Shown here piece after piece: positions 5,549-13,364 of a stretch of 13,534 bases of DNA. Position 1 is the first letter of the stretch, and the number at the start of each line of letters is the position of its first letter. The position numbers and the translations under genes are program-made. Location of the stretch: the NCBI GenBank assembly GCA_026414125.1, contig JAOAJQ010000014.1, positions 1-13,534 of the forward strand, given 5' to 3'. The stretch comes from Thermoproteota archaeon. GTDB taxonomy: Archaea; Thermoproteota; EX4484-205; JAAOZP01. The notes under the pieces were generated by a model. That model saw only the letters and a program-made list of their open reading frames with translations. It did not search any database and was not told the DNA's origin.

Positions 5549-5867
5549 TGCTTCTCACACATATCCTTCAAAGCCTTAGAGTCTTTAGAGAATCCTCTTT
5601 GGAGAACAGCCTGCTTTAAACACTAAATACCTCACTCTTTCTTTTACAAGCGTTCCCAGTTTACGGCCCATTTCCCAATGAGAAGTGGTCGGTATTGACT
5701 AATGGAGATGCTGTTGTCACAAGCGCTGAAGAACTTGCTGACTGAACGCGGGAGTACTTTCTTATCCGATGTATAAGGCTGAAAAGCAAATGGGCGTACG
5801 CTTAATTAAGAGCTATAGACGCAGCTTCAGCTATAGGCTTTTCAAGCTTATTCCAGCTTACGGCTGA
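5548..5867 (+). pseudogene. unrecognised decayed gene with one stop and one frameshift
   Basis: The stretch 5421-5847 has no intact gene. A TATA-like box (gttatttaaaac, about 5523-5534) precedes ATG 5548 by about 20 nt, as for a leaderless gene. The frame reads MLLTHILQSLRVFRESSLEN, meets TAA at 5617-5619, then continues in the same frame with A-F-P-V-Y-G-P-F-P-N-E-K-W and GDAVVTSAEELA to TGA 5743-5745. A shift near 5742 leads into Y-P-M-Y-K-A-E-K-Q-M-G and S-F-S-Y-R-L-F-K-L-I, ending at TGA 5865-5867, inside the tail of the opposing esterase gene. About 105 codons in all. I cannot name the family. The HAYGPFPG motif of the 2060 protein recalls VYGPFPN here, but the sequences diverge on both sides. 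Confidence 0.35.
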
Positions 5868-7128
5868 AATGTTTATCCGCGAAATCTATGTACCTCTCCC
5901 AATCATATAGGGTTAAGGCGTGTCCGCCCGAGCGAACATGATAACCCATTGTCCCCATTACAGGATGGTTTAAAGGCGGCATCTCCTCCACTGGCAGCCC
6001 ATCCGTACCCAGTAGCCTGTAAACCGGGTCCGCGGCCTTAGTTGCCAGAAATTCTCCACGGGGGTCAGCCCAAAGGTCCTCGTCAGCGCTTGCTACGTAA
6101 ACTGGGCGGGGTGCTATCAACGCTATAAGCATGTGCTGATCCACTGGCAGTTCATCCTCGCGATCATTGTAGTTTTTAAAGTTCGTGCAGAACCAGTGTG
6201 GAAAAGCAGTGTTAATGATTCTGACGGTTTCCCCGAACCGCCGGCGGCTTAAAGCAGCCCCGCCGCAGCCGGAGTTGTTGGATACTACGATTGCGAAGCG
6301 CTCGTCCTGCGCACCGGCCCACAGGGCTGTCTTTCCAAGCCTCGAATGGCCGACGATAACAACACGTTTCTCATCAAGCTCGTCATCCTTCTCAAGGTAA
6401 TCCATAGCCCTGCTTAACCCCCACGCCCATGCGCCTATCGAGCCCCAGGCATCCGGTGGGCGGCTTGCTCCGAAGAACCTGTCAAACACGCCGTGAACAC
6501 CGTTCTTGAAGCCGTCGTGAAAGTCAGGGTCAATATCGTTGTAGCAGACAGTGGCAAACCCATATCCTCTTTCAAGCGTTTTATCAACCAATCTAGGCAA
6601 ATCCCCACAGCCGCGGGACTTCTCGCTAGAAAAGAAATCCCTCTCCTCTATAGTATTGAACACTTGCAGGGGTCTGCTCCTGAGCCTTATTGCCGGGTCA
6701 TCGTAAAAAGTATGGTTCCCAGTGAAGTTGAGCATTAGGAAAACGGGCAGGGGACGCGGCGGGTCATTCGGAAGATAGATGAGCAGGTCCATAATCGGCC
6801 CATCGGGGCTTCCAGTTAAGTTGATCACAACCTGCTTCCTAGTTGCTTTACCTCCCAACGCCTCACGATTCAGATCCCAAACTTCGAAGAACATTCCCTC
6901 AGGCCTGTCAATCGGCGTTCTACCATAAACTTGGCTGCGGAAAAGCTCAAGTATTTCCAGCCTCCTCTTCATCCAAAGCTCTGGGGTAACAATCTTAGAT
7001 CCGTCTGAGGAAACAAGCGGGTTTGGTAGGGAATACGGTGGAACCCTAGCCTCGTCGTAGATTACGCCCGGCTGTTTTTCACTGAGCATCCTAACCAAAT
7101 CTGGATTTGCACGCCAGCCCTGTTCCAA
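5848..7128 (-). CDS. CE15-like glucuronoyl esterase (alpha/beta hydrolase), cytoplasmic
   Basis: 426-residue alpha/beta hydrolase matching carbohydrate esterase family 15, which cleaves esters of (4-O-methyl-)glucuronic acid. The N-terminal YDEARVPPYSLPNPLV and LELFRSQVYGRTP blocks are typical of bacterial members. Nucleophile S262 lies in GHSRLGK (family GCSRxGK); the usual Glu before SG.GG is replaced by Asn (N285 in NNSGCGGAA), so the acid is probably E350 or D351 in SADEDLWADP; H403 in SGGHALT is the likely base. No signal peptide or membrane segment is seen, unlike most secreted CE15 enzymes. TTG start at 7128 is supported by GGTGA just upstream; ATG 7089 would cut the conserved N-terminus. 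It is more GC-rich than its neighbours and looks bacterial, suggesting transfer. It follows the UDP-sugar dehydrogenase after 87 nt but has its own TATA-like box. Confidence 0.88.
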   Translation of the reverse strand: MEQGWRANPDLVRMLSEKQPGVIYDEARVPPYSLPNPLVSSDGSKIVTPELWMKRRLEILELFRSQVYGRTPIDRPEGMFFEVWDLNREALGGKATRKQVVINLTGSPDGPIMDLLIYLPNDPPRPLPVFLMLNFTGNHTFYDDPAIRLRSRPLQVFNTIEERDFFSSEKSRGCGDLPRLVDKTLERGYGFATVCYNDIDPDFHDGFKNGVHGVFDRFFGASRPPDAWGSIGAWAWGLSRAMDYLEKDDELDEKRVVIVGHSRLGKTALWAGAQDERFAIVVSNNSGCGGAALSRRRFGETVRIINTAFPHWFCTNFKNYNDREDELPVDQHMLIALIAPRPVYVASADEDLWADPRGEFLATKAADPVYRLLGTDGLPVEEMPPLNHPVMGTMGYHVRSGGHALTLYDWERYIDFADKHFSRKLE

Positions 7129-7155
7129 TATTCACCACAGCAGTATGACAATAAG

Positions 7156-7180
7156 ATATTTAATAATTTACTTTTCCGGT
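7156..7180 (-). promoter_or_regulatory. promoter of the CE15-like gene
   Basis: On the minus strand accggaaaagtaaa (BRE-like) runs into TTATTAAATA (7156-7165), placing a start about 25 nt downstream near 7134, just before the TTG at 7128. The leader would be very short, with GGTGA inside it. Confidence 0.55.
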
Positions 7181-7215
7181 TTTCATCTTCTCCCGTACAA
7201 AAGCTTACGCAAACT

Positions 7216-8631
7216 TTACAACTCAACCCTCTTTTTAGACCCGTCGGGCTCAAGCAGGTACGCTGGCCTTCCAACTCCTGCGTAAAGAACACGATACTGA
7301 GGTTTAACGTTTAGATTGCCGATTACGTTTTTCCCATCGAGTATTGCAACTTCTCTCCCGGCTAGGCTGGATGCTTCCTCTATCTGTATCTGGTAGAATT
7401 CCTTGTGGTCACTCGCTATTACGATTGCATTAGCATCCTGCACTACCTTTCTCCAGTCCCTGATGATCTCAATATCCTTGCCTTCGATTTTTTCAACAAG
7501 CGGGTCGCAGACCTTAACCTTCGCCCCGGTTTTCTCAATGAACTCGAGTACTCTTAAGGCTGGGGAAAGCCTAGTGTCTGATGTTCCTCCACGGAAGGAT
7601 AATCCTAGGAGCGCGAAGCTGCATTCAGACGGCTCCATGTTTAGAAACCGGACTGCCCTAACAATCTTTTCAATGAATAGTTCCGTTGCTGTCTCATTAA
7701 CGCTTCTCGCCAGCTGCGTGATTTGAAGCTGCAACCCCTGTTTAAGCCCCGTTTCAATAATGAAATAAGGATATACTGGTATGCAAGCACCTCCTACGCC
7801 GATCCCCGGGCTATGCAGATGTGAGAAGGGCTGGGAATTGGCTGCTGCCCTTACCTCGTCGTACGGCACGCCTATCTTCTCGCAGAGGCGAGCGAGCTCG
7901 TTGGCTAACGCTATGTTGACGTCACGATAGACTCCTTCGAACAGTTTCTCAGTCTCAGCTGCAAGAGTACTGGACATTTTAATCACGCCCCTCTTAACGA
8001 CTGCTGAATATAGGTTCGCAACTAGGTCTAGGCTTCTCTGGGAATCGCAGCCAATTATCTTCGGATACTTCTCCAAATAGTCTGCTAACACTGTTCCAGC
8101 GGAGATTCTTTCAGGACTGTAGGCTAGGGCGAAATCCTCATCCGCCTTCAAACCACTAGTCTTCTCCAGAATAGGTTTAACCACGTTACACGTCGTTCCC
8201 GGGGGTATCGACGTTTCCACGATAACCACATCTCCATTGGCCAGGCTTCTACCTATTTCCCTCGCTACTCTAATAATCGGGGTTAAGTCAGGCTTCTTGT
8301 CGCTTGAAAGGTATACTGGTACCGCAATTATCTTTATGTCTGTTTCACGTGCCCCGTAGGAGTAATCTTCCGTAACCTCCAGCAACCCTCTGTTTCTCAA
8401 CTTCTTTATATGTTCAGATAAGTAGGCTTCTTCAGGGAAAGGGGATAAGCCTGATTCAACCAGCCTTATCGCTTGCTTGTCGAGAGTCATCCCTATCACC
8501 TTGGCTCCAGCTAACCCCCATCCGACTCCGATAGTCAAGCCCACATGACCAAAGCCGAATACTCCAACCCTATACCTGCTTTTCCTCAGGTTTTCAACTG
8601 CTTCTTCAGGCGCTACTAGGAAAGGCTTCAT
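7216..8631 (-). CDS. UDP-sugar 6-dehydrogenase (UDP-N-acetylmannosaminuronate/UDP-glucuronate type)
   Basis: 471-residue NAD-dependent dehydrogenase that oxidises C6 of a UDP-hexose to a uronic acid in two steps. Rossmann motif GFGHVGLTIG at 26-35; SIPPGTT at 141-147 and SPERISAG at 172-179 are the conserved linker motifs; K229 and the YRDVNIALANELA helix (235-247) form the central domain. Catalytic C283 lies in GIGVGGACIPVYP, where the common Asp after CIPV is Tyr. The C-terminal Rossmann part contains LGLSFRGGTSDTRLSPA. The overall form fits WecC-type (ManNAc) enzymes as well as UDP-glucose dehydrogenases, so substrate is open. The ATG at 8631 is about 20-30 nt from a TATA-like box, implying a leaderless message. 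The product would supply uronate for surface glycans and could be linked to the downstream esterase. Confidence 0.93.
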   Translation of the reverse strand: MKPFLVAPEEAVENLRKSRYRVGVFGFGHVGLTIGVGWGLAGAKVIGMTLDKQAIRLVESGLSPFPEEAYLSEHIKKLRNRGLLEVTEDYSYGARETDIKIIAVPVYLSSDKKPDLTPIIRVAREIGRSLANGDVVIVETSIPPGTTCNVVKPILEKTSGLKADEDFALAYSPERISAGTVLADYLEKYPKIIGCDSQRSLDLVANLYSAVVKRGVIKMSSTLAAETEKLFEGVYRDVNIALANELARLCEKIGVPYDEVRAAANSQPFSHLHSPGIGVGGACIPVYPYFIIETGLKQGLQLQITQLARSVNETATELFIEKIVRAVRFLNMEPSECSFALLGLSFRGGTSDTRLSPALRVLEFIEKTGAKVKVCDPLVEKIEGKDIEIIRDWRKVVQDANAIVIASDHKEFYQIQIEEASSLAGREVAILDGKNVIGNLNVKPQYRVLYAGVGRPAYLLEPDGSKKRVEL

Positions 8632-8649
8632 CCGAATAGTTCAACGAAC

Positions 8650-8690
8650 GCGTTTTTTAAGATTAACTGAACCGAGAGTTAAAAGAGTTA
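8650..8690. promoter_or_regulatory. divergent promoters between the dehydrogenase and DUF354 genes
   Basis: Minus strand: tcttaaaaaac (8652-8662) lies 21-31 nt from the ATG at 8631. Plus strand: gagttaaaagagttaat (about 8676-8691) lies about 35-45 nt before the TTG at 8723. The two are back to back, so shared regulation is possible. Confidence 0.5.
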
Positions 8691-8722
8691 ATAGCTGGCT
8701 GCACGCGTGTTGAACCTAGAAG

Positions 8723-9781
8723 TTGCCTGGGAAAACGTTCATGATAGACGTGCTCACGCCTAAGCAGGCTCTTCTATTCAGCAAAGTTAAGGAGAAGCTT
8801 GACGAGAAAGGATGCAGAGTGCTTATTACTTCACGCAGATATGTTGAGTTAAAAAATATTTTCAAATTGTCACGCATTAAACCAGTTGTTATAGGTAGGC
8901 ATGGGGGCGGAGACCTCTACGGGAAGCTCGCCTCATCACTAGACAGGATGATTAGCCTTTTAAAATTTGTGAGGAAGGCCGCTCCCGACCTTGTTTTAAG
9001 CTTCAGCTCACCGGAGGCAGCTAGGGTTGCGTTCGGATTAAGCATCCCACATGTCTCTGTTAACGATTCTCCCCATTCAACGTACGTTGCAAGACTAACT
9101 GTTCCACTCAGCCGTAAGCTTCTAACCCCTAGGATTGTTGGGAAAAAAGCCTGGCTTAAATACGGCATAAGTGGAAAAGATATAGTTACTTATGGATCGC
9201 TAGACCCAGTTGCTTGGCTGAGAGACTTTAATCCTTCAAAAAGCATCCTTAAGAAGTACGGCTTGACTGAAGGCGAATACGTTGTATACAGGCCTGAAGA
9301 GTACAGGGCATCCTATTTAAACGTGAGACGGCTAACACTTGAAACCGTTTCAAAAGTTTTCCGAAAAGATAAGCATCTAGCAGGGTTAAAAATCGTAATA
9401 GTACCCAGGTATGAGGAGGAGATATATAGAAGGTTTTTTAAAAAACGGGATGTGATCATGCTTGAGCATGGTGAGGATACCCGTTCAATCCTATTCTATT
9501 CAAAGGGTTTCATCGGCGCGGGAGGTACAATGAGTGTTGAAGCCGTGCTTATGGGGGTTCCGGCAATATCAATCTATCCTTCCTCCACAATTGTTGAAGA
9601 GTTCCTCGTGAAAAAGAGGTTGCTGGCTAAATCAACCGGGGAGAAAGATTTGTATACTTGGCTGAGGAAAACTGTTTCACAGGAATTCGAGGAACATGGA
9701 AGAATTTTGTCTTTGAGAAGACTCAGAAAAATGGAGGATCCTGCTGAAAAGATTTCTGAAACCTGTTTAAGCCTGATTTGA
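8723..9781 (+). CDS. DUF354 family GT-B-like protein (putative glycosyltransferase/sugar epimerase-like)
   Basis: 352-residue soluble protein of the DUF354/COG1817 family, whose members have a two-domain GT-B fold related to UDP-GlcNAc 2-epimerase and MurG. Signs: N-terminal IDVLTPKQALLF (8-19), PDLVLSFSSPEAAR (88-101), VNDSPHS (113-119) and the C-terminal nucleotide-sugar loop GAGGTMSVEAVLMGVPAISIYP (265-286). TTG at 8723 is the only in-frame start after TAG at 8717-8719 that keeps the first beta strand whole; ATG at 8741 is the alternative. It is divergent from the UDP-sugar dehydrogenase, which supports a role in uronic-acid or amino-sugar glycans. The stop overlaps the end of the opposing small membrane protein by 15 nt. 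The precise activity of the family is not established. Confidence 0.85.
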   Translation: MPGKTFMIDVLTPKQALLFSKVKEKLDEKGCRVLITSRRYVELKNIFKLSRIKPVVIGRHGGGDLYGKLASSLDRMISLLKFVRKAAPDLVLSFSSPEAARVAFGLSIPHVSVNDSPHSTYVARLTVPLSRKLLTPRIVGKKAWLKYGISGKDIVTYGSLDPVAWLRDFNPSKSILKKYGLTEGEYVVYRPEEYRASYLNVRRLTLETVSKVFRKDKHLAGLKIVIVPRYEEEIYRRFFKKRDVIMLEHGEDTRSILFYSKGFIGAGGTMSVEAVLMGVPAISIYPSSTIVEEFLVKKRLLAKSTGEKDLYTWLRKTVSQEFEEHGRILSLRRLRKMEDPAEKISETCLSLI

Positions 9782-10039
9782 AGCCTGTTTCTCGGTATCT
9801 CTACGTATTTCTCTTGTGAATAGGTGCTTGTACATGCTAAGCCAGACGAATATCCATAGCAATATTAGAAGCAGTCCAACGACTGCTTGAACAAATCCTA
9901 CGAGCAGCCTTGGCAAAGTTCTTAGGGTTCTCTCTAAGTTTACTTGAATAGTGTAAAAGATGTATGAGCCGAATATGATCACGACATAGTTAAAAAGGAT
10001 TAGGAAAACCAAGGGTTTAAGGTTGAGAAGCCTACCCAT
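9767..10039 (-). CDS. small two-helix membrane protein, function unknown
   Basis: 90-residue protein with two clear membrane segments (about 8-30 and 45-69) and a basic, hydrophilic C-terminus (KHLFTREIRRDTEKQASNQA). ATG at 10039 lies 4 nt after the stop of the AglH-like gene, so it is the second gene of that operon. The helices carry few polar residues and no motif I recognise. It may be a partner or stabiliser of the upstream membrane transferase, but only the position suggests this. The 3' end converges on and overlaps the DUF354 gene. Confidence 0.72.
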   Translation of the reverse strand: MGRLLNLKPLVFLILFNYVVIIFGSYIFYTIQVNLERTLRTLPRLLVGFVQAVVGLLLILLWIFVWLSMYKHLFTREIRRDTEKQASNQA

Positions 10040-10043
10040 GTTC

Positions 10044-11057
10044 TCACCATAATCCTAGTGCAACCGTCAGAATAGTCAGCCCGTTTGATATGGCGCACAA
10101 GCTCATGATCGCCTTTATGATTTCCTTCTCATTTCTGAAGCCTAGTGCAGCCACGAACCTTGTCAGGGTTATTGGTGCTTTCAAATCCTTGTTAGCATAT
10201 ATGGTGCCGTTCTCTGAAACCACTATGGGTCTTTCTTTCAACTCTGATCTTTCGAAAAGCCTTCCGACGCTTGAAAGATTGAAGAAGCCGTTAGTCAAAT
10301 GGGGAAGTAGACTTATTATCAAAGGTATTTCGCAGCCTTGGATGACTGAGAAAGCTAGAAGTGCGCCCCCCATGGAGAGCGTACCAGTATCACCGACGAA
10401 AACCCTAGCCGGATATCTGTTGTATACAAATAAAGCCAGCATAGGGGGGAAAACGATGCTGAACAATAGGCCTGCCAGCAGTATGTCAAAACCTCCTCCG
10501 GTAAAATGTTTCAAAGCAGCCACAAGGAACAGTGTTGTTAAAACCATTAGAGAGGAACCGGTCGCAGTCCCATTCATAGTGTCAAACATGTTAACCGAGT
10601 TAGAAACTACTGCAAGCAAGCCTGGGATCATCACCATGTATATTAAAGGGATTCGGAAAACTATTCCGAAGGTTAAAACCAGGCTGCCAGAGTAAGGGTG
10701 TAAAAGGATTAACGGTAACCCGGCTGCGGCTGTGAGAATAGGCTTTTCCACAGCGCCCAGTTTCTTCAAATCATCTATGATTCCTACAACTCCTGTTGCG
10801 AGCACCGTAAGCATTATTCCCAGTACTTTGGAAACATGGAAGTTTAGCAGGACTGCTGGGATCGAGGCTGCTACAACCCCTATGACGAATGCTAAGCCAC
10901 CCATCTCCGGGATCCGCGGCTTCCCAGGCTTATGATGGTCCAACCCGGAAATGCCGAGTTTAACAAACCTCCTAGTTATGTATCTTAAGGTTAACAGGGA
11001 TGAAGCGAGGCCAATCACTATTGAAGCAGCTGCGATGATCACAGGGTTTTCCAGCAT
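10044..11057 (-). CDS. UDP-GlcNAc:dolichyl-phosphate GlcNAc-1-phosphate transferase-like (GT4, AglH/MraY superfamily)
   Basis: 337-residue polytopic membrane enzyme of the polyprenyl-phosphate N-acetylhexosamine-1-phosphate transferase family, which transfers sugar-1-phosphate from a UDP-sugar to a lipid phosphate to begin N-glycan assembly. About ten membrane segments. Signature loops are complete: HHKPGKPRIPEMGG (41-54), the Mg-binding GIIDDLKKL (D95, D96), NSVNMFDTMNG (153-163; N156, D159) and YPARVFVGDTGTLSMGG (215-231; D223). An extended loop of about 45 residues precedes the last helix, as in eukaryotic/archaeal GPT rather than bacterial MraY. A TATA-like cttattaaac (11086-11095) lies about 30 nt upstream of the ATG, implying a leaderless transcript. 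A small membrane protein follows. The donor is inferred from family, not seen. Confidence 0.92.
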   Translation of the reverse strand: MLENPVIIAAASIVIGLASSLLTLRYITRRFVKLGISGLDHHKPGKPRIPEMGGLAFVIGVVAASIPAVLLNFHVSKVLGIMLTVLATGVVGIIDDLKKLGAVEKPILTAAAGLPLILLHPYSGSLVLTFGIVFRIPLIYMVMIPGLLAVVSNSVNMFDTMNGTATGSSLMVLTTLFLVAALKHFTGGGFDILLAGLLFSIVFPPMLALFVYNRYPARVFVGDTGTLSMGGALLAFSVIQGCEIPLIISLLPHLTNGFFNLSSVGRLFERSELKERPIVVSENGTIYANKDLKAPITLTRFVAALGFRNEKEIIKAIMSLCAISNGLTILTVALGLW

Positions 11058-11085
11058 GTTCTTCCCGAAACGGGGATTAACGTTG

Positions 11086-11125
11086 TTTAATAAGTTTTCT
11101 AAGAGTAAGGCGATAGTTTAATAAG
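11086..11125. promoter_or_regulatory. divergent promoters between the AglH-like operon and the 11152 operon
   Basis: Minus strand cttattaaac (11086-11095) is about 30-38 nt from ATG 11057. Plus strand gtttaataag (11116-11125) is 27-36 nt from TTG 11152. Both spacings fit leaderless archaeal starts and support TTG as the start of the plus-strand gene. Confidence 0.55.
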
Positions 11126-11151
11126 CTTATTTTCATGGCTACCGGTGTCCT

Positions 11152-11643
11152 TTGAGCCGGGAAAGAGGCGGTGAGAACGGCATCTTTTTCCAGAGAATCG
11201 TGTTGCTGATGAGCCTCTCTCTGATTCTTCTCTTCACAGCCTACGAGCTTCTGGAGGCGCCGCCGAAAGGCTTCCTAGTGATTAAAATAGTTGATTTCAA
11301 GCAGGAAGATAACGGTTTTTTCCTAATGCTTTTTTTGAGAAATAATTCGAGCGAGAAGCACGAGGGACAATTAATATTCTTAATCGGATATGAGTGTAGC
11401 AGGGTTTCGGAGAACACTACCTTCTACTGTTTTACAGATTTCAAAACGTTAAACTTTAGCATCGTTACGCTTAACCCTGGCGAGGATAAAAGGATTAGTG
11501 TAGGTCTGCCTCCGGATCCTGAAGCTGAGAGGATCATTGTAGCCTTTTGCTGTGAGCTAGGTAGTGTTGTTCAAACAGGGTATCATAGCCCAGTATTGCT
11601 TAGGAGGGATAACACTGTATGGGTTCAAACATGGATAGGTTGA
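11152..11643 (+). CDS. membrane-anchored extracellular small protein, function unknown
   Basis: 163-residue protein starting at TTG 11152, supported by a TATA-like box about 30 nt upstream. A single hydrophobic segment at about 11-32 acts as signal anchor, with a charged N-terminus inside. The rest (about 40-163) is beta-rich, in the style of an Ig-like or late-embryogenesis-type domain: FLVIKIVDFKQ, FFLMLFLRNNS, LNPGEDKRISVGLP. Four Cys (82, 93, 133, 134) could form disulfides, and sequons at N64/N65, N88 and N101 fit an N-glycosylated outer domain. Its end overlaps the start of the next gene by 25 nt (13 nt if that gene starts at 11631), so the two are translationally coupled and may work as a pair. 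No family recognised. Confidence 0.75.
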   Translation: MSRERGGENGIFFQRIVLLMSLSLILLFTAYELLEAPPKGFLVIKIVDFKQEDNGFFLMLFLRNNSSEKHEGQLIFLIGYECSRVSENTTFYCFTDFKTLNFSIVTLNPGEDKRISVGLPPDPEAERIIVAFCCELGSVVQTGYHSPVLLRRDNTVWVQTWIG

Positions 11644-13364
11644 AACAGCGGCGAGACTGGTGTCTCGTCACAGTGTTTTCAATTGCATTACTGTTGAGGA
11701 TAATTCCGTCGGTGAAATATGGCCTGCCATACGGGTTCGATGTTTACGAGTTTGTTTCAAGAGTGTTTGTGCTCAACGAGGGCGGATCCGTATCACTGCC
11801 CCACGGTCCGCTCTTCTATTATTTTCAACTAGTGATTCTAAAAGCTGTGGGCTACGAGATGTTCATGAAAATCCTCACCTTCGTTGAGCCATTAGTCTTC
11901 ACTTTTTTCATCCTCCCCCCCTACTTTGTCTCAAAAAGGTTTAAAACTGAAGATAACAAGCCTGTTTACACTCTTCTATACCTTGCGGTGATCAACCTAC
12001 TTGTGCATCAGATCGGGGGCGTGGTAATACCGGAGGGGCTTGGGATACTGTTCTACGGGCTATCCATACTGTTTTCAATGAGGGCCTTAACCGTTGATTG
12101 GAGATGGATGTTCCCTGCGATGCTCTCCGGGTTTTTAACCGTCATGAGTCACCATCTTTCCGCTTTTCAACTCATCCTGTTCTTCTCCTCCTTATTTCTC
12201 TCCTATCTGTACTGCTATTTGAAGCATGAGAAAACTGATAGTCTATCTCGTCTACTCGTCTTAATTTTTACAACCATAGTTCTCCTGCTTGCTTCGTCCG
12301 CATCTGTTTGGAACCTAGCCGGGTGGGAGGAAAACATGTTGAGGCTAATTCTGAGTATGATTCTTGGAAAACCTTTTCTCCTGCTTCCGATAGCGGCCGT
12401 AATGCTCCTGTTTCCAATCATCACGGTCAAAATAGTGAGGTTTGTGAAAAAATATCGAAAACTCACATTTGTAAAGACTTTTGCATCAATACTGCTGTTC
12501 AGCATAATAACTCCAACAGCGTTGTCAATCATGCTTCACCCGGAGTCTCTGCCAACAATCCTTTGGTTCACCATACCAATTTCACTAGGGTTCCTGCCCT
12601 TCGTAATCCACGGCTTAATACAGTACTGTAAGAAAAGCTCAATTTATGACGCTTTGTTCTTCATGGCACCGTTAATGGTTTTCATGATAGAGGCTTCCTT
12701 CCTTCTTTCATTAGAAGGCTACCGTGTGCTCATTCACAGAATCCCAACTTTCATCATATATTTTGCAGCCCCGTTAGCCGGCTACGGGCTGAGCTGCTTC
12801 AGCATCGAGTTAAAAAGTATGGAAAAAGAGTACCTGATGGGAATGATGGTCGCTTATTTCGTGTTTTCACTAGCATTCACATCCTATCCTAAGCCGGAAT
12901 TCACATACGGCATTAAAGAGTCTATCAGCTATTCTGAGCTTAAGCTTGTCGAGGATGCTTACAGCTACTCGCTGCTTTTCAACTCTAAAATCGATACTGA
13001 TACTAGGCTTGGTGCTCTCCTAATGTTCGTATCCCGAAGAAACGCTTTCTGGATTGGCAACTTGACATCATGGTTCTTACCGTCGAACTCCTGGCTTGTA
13101 AACGTGTCAGTAACCGGAAAGCCGTATCCTGTTGCAAACGGTATTTTAATAGTTACCTCTAATGCTATGAGGAAGACGTATGGCGGAAGGGTTGTCAACC
13201 TGATAACCAAGCCCTCAGGCCCACTTGGGGAGGAAGCCATTGACTATCTTAACAACTCTCCAGGCATAGATAGGCTTGAGGACGTTCAGAACGGTGCAAT
13301 CTACATGCTTTCTCCTTGGAAAAAGTTAAATCACAGCGGTAACAAATCCCATGGCGATGGTTAA
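11619..13364 (+). CDS. large polytopic membrane protein, GT-C glycosyltransferase-like
   Basis: 581 residues with about 11-13 membrane segments over the first 420 or so, then a mostly soluble C-terminal domain (about 425-581) containing several sequons (NLTS, NVSV, NHSG). After helix 1 the first loop holds YGFDVYEF (D41, E44), the position of the acidic metal/donor motif in GT-C enzymes such as PMT and oligosaccharyltransferase relatives. PHGPLFYYF and MSHHLSAFQLI resemble archaeal members of that fold. A role in transferring sugar from a dolichol-linked donor at the outer membrane face is therefore plausible, but the motif is not decisive. The start may be ATG 11619 or 11631; both overlap the preceding gene. 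The end overlaps the following RAM-domain gene by 14 nt. Together with the AglH-like gene it suggests surface glycosylation. Confidence 0.7.
   Translation: MGSNMDRLKQRRDWCLVTVFSIALLLRIIPSVKYGLPYGFDVYEFVSRVFVLNEGGSVSLPHGPLFYYFQLVILKAVGYEMFMKILTFVEPLVFTFFILPPYFVSKRFKTEDNKPVYTLLYLAVINLLVHQIGGVVIPEGLGILFYGLSILFSMRALTVDWRWMFPAMLSGFLTVMSHHLSAFQLILFFSSLFLSYLYCYLKHEKTDSLSRLLVLIFTTIVLLLASSASVWNLAGWEENMLRLILSMILGKPFLLLPIAAVMLLFPIITVKIVRFVKKYRKLTFVKTFASILLFSIITPTALSIMLHPESLPTILWFTIPISLGFLPFVIHGLIQYCKKSSIYDALFFMAPLMVFMIEASFLLSLEGYRVLIHRIPTFIIYFAAPLAGYGLSCFSIELKSMEKEYLMGMMVAYFVFSLAFTSYPKPEFTYGIKESISYSELKLVEDAYSYSLLFNSKIDTDTRLGALLMFVSRRNAFWIGNLTSWFLPSNSWLVNVSVTGKPYPVANGILIVTSNAMRKTYGGRVVNLITKPSGPLGEEAIDYLNNSPGIDRLEDVQNGAIYMLSPWKKLNHSGNKSHGDG

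Noticed and set aside
7062..7292. 76-codon minus-strand frame spanning the gap between dehydrogenase and esterase
   Set aside because: Overlaps both genes out of frame and covers the promoter of the esterase; not protein-like over most of its length.
7403..7726. 107-codon plus-strand open frame
   Set aside because: Antisense to the UDP-sugar dehydrogenase C-terminal domain; shadow of a well-supported gene.
10090..10695. 201-codon plus-strand open frame
   Set aside because: It lies wholly antisense to the AglH-like gene, whose motifs are complete. The translation is rich in S, P and T without family motifs; it is a shadow frame.
12215..12631. Open frames on both strands inside the GT-C-like gene
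   Set aside because: They overlap conserved membrane helices of the main frame and have no start signals or motifs.
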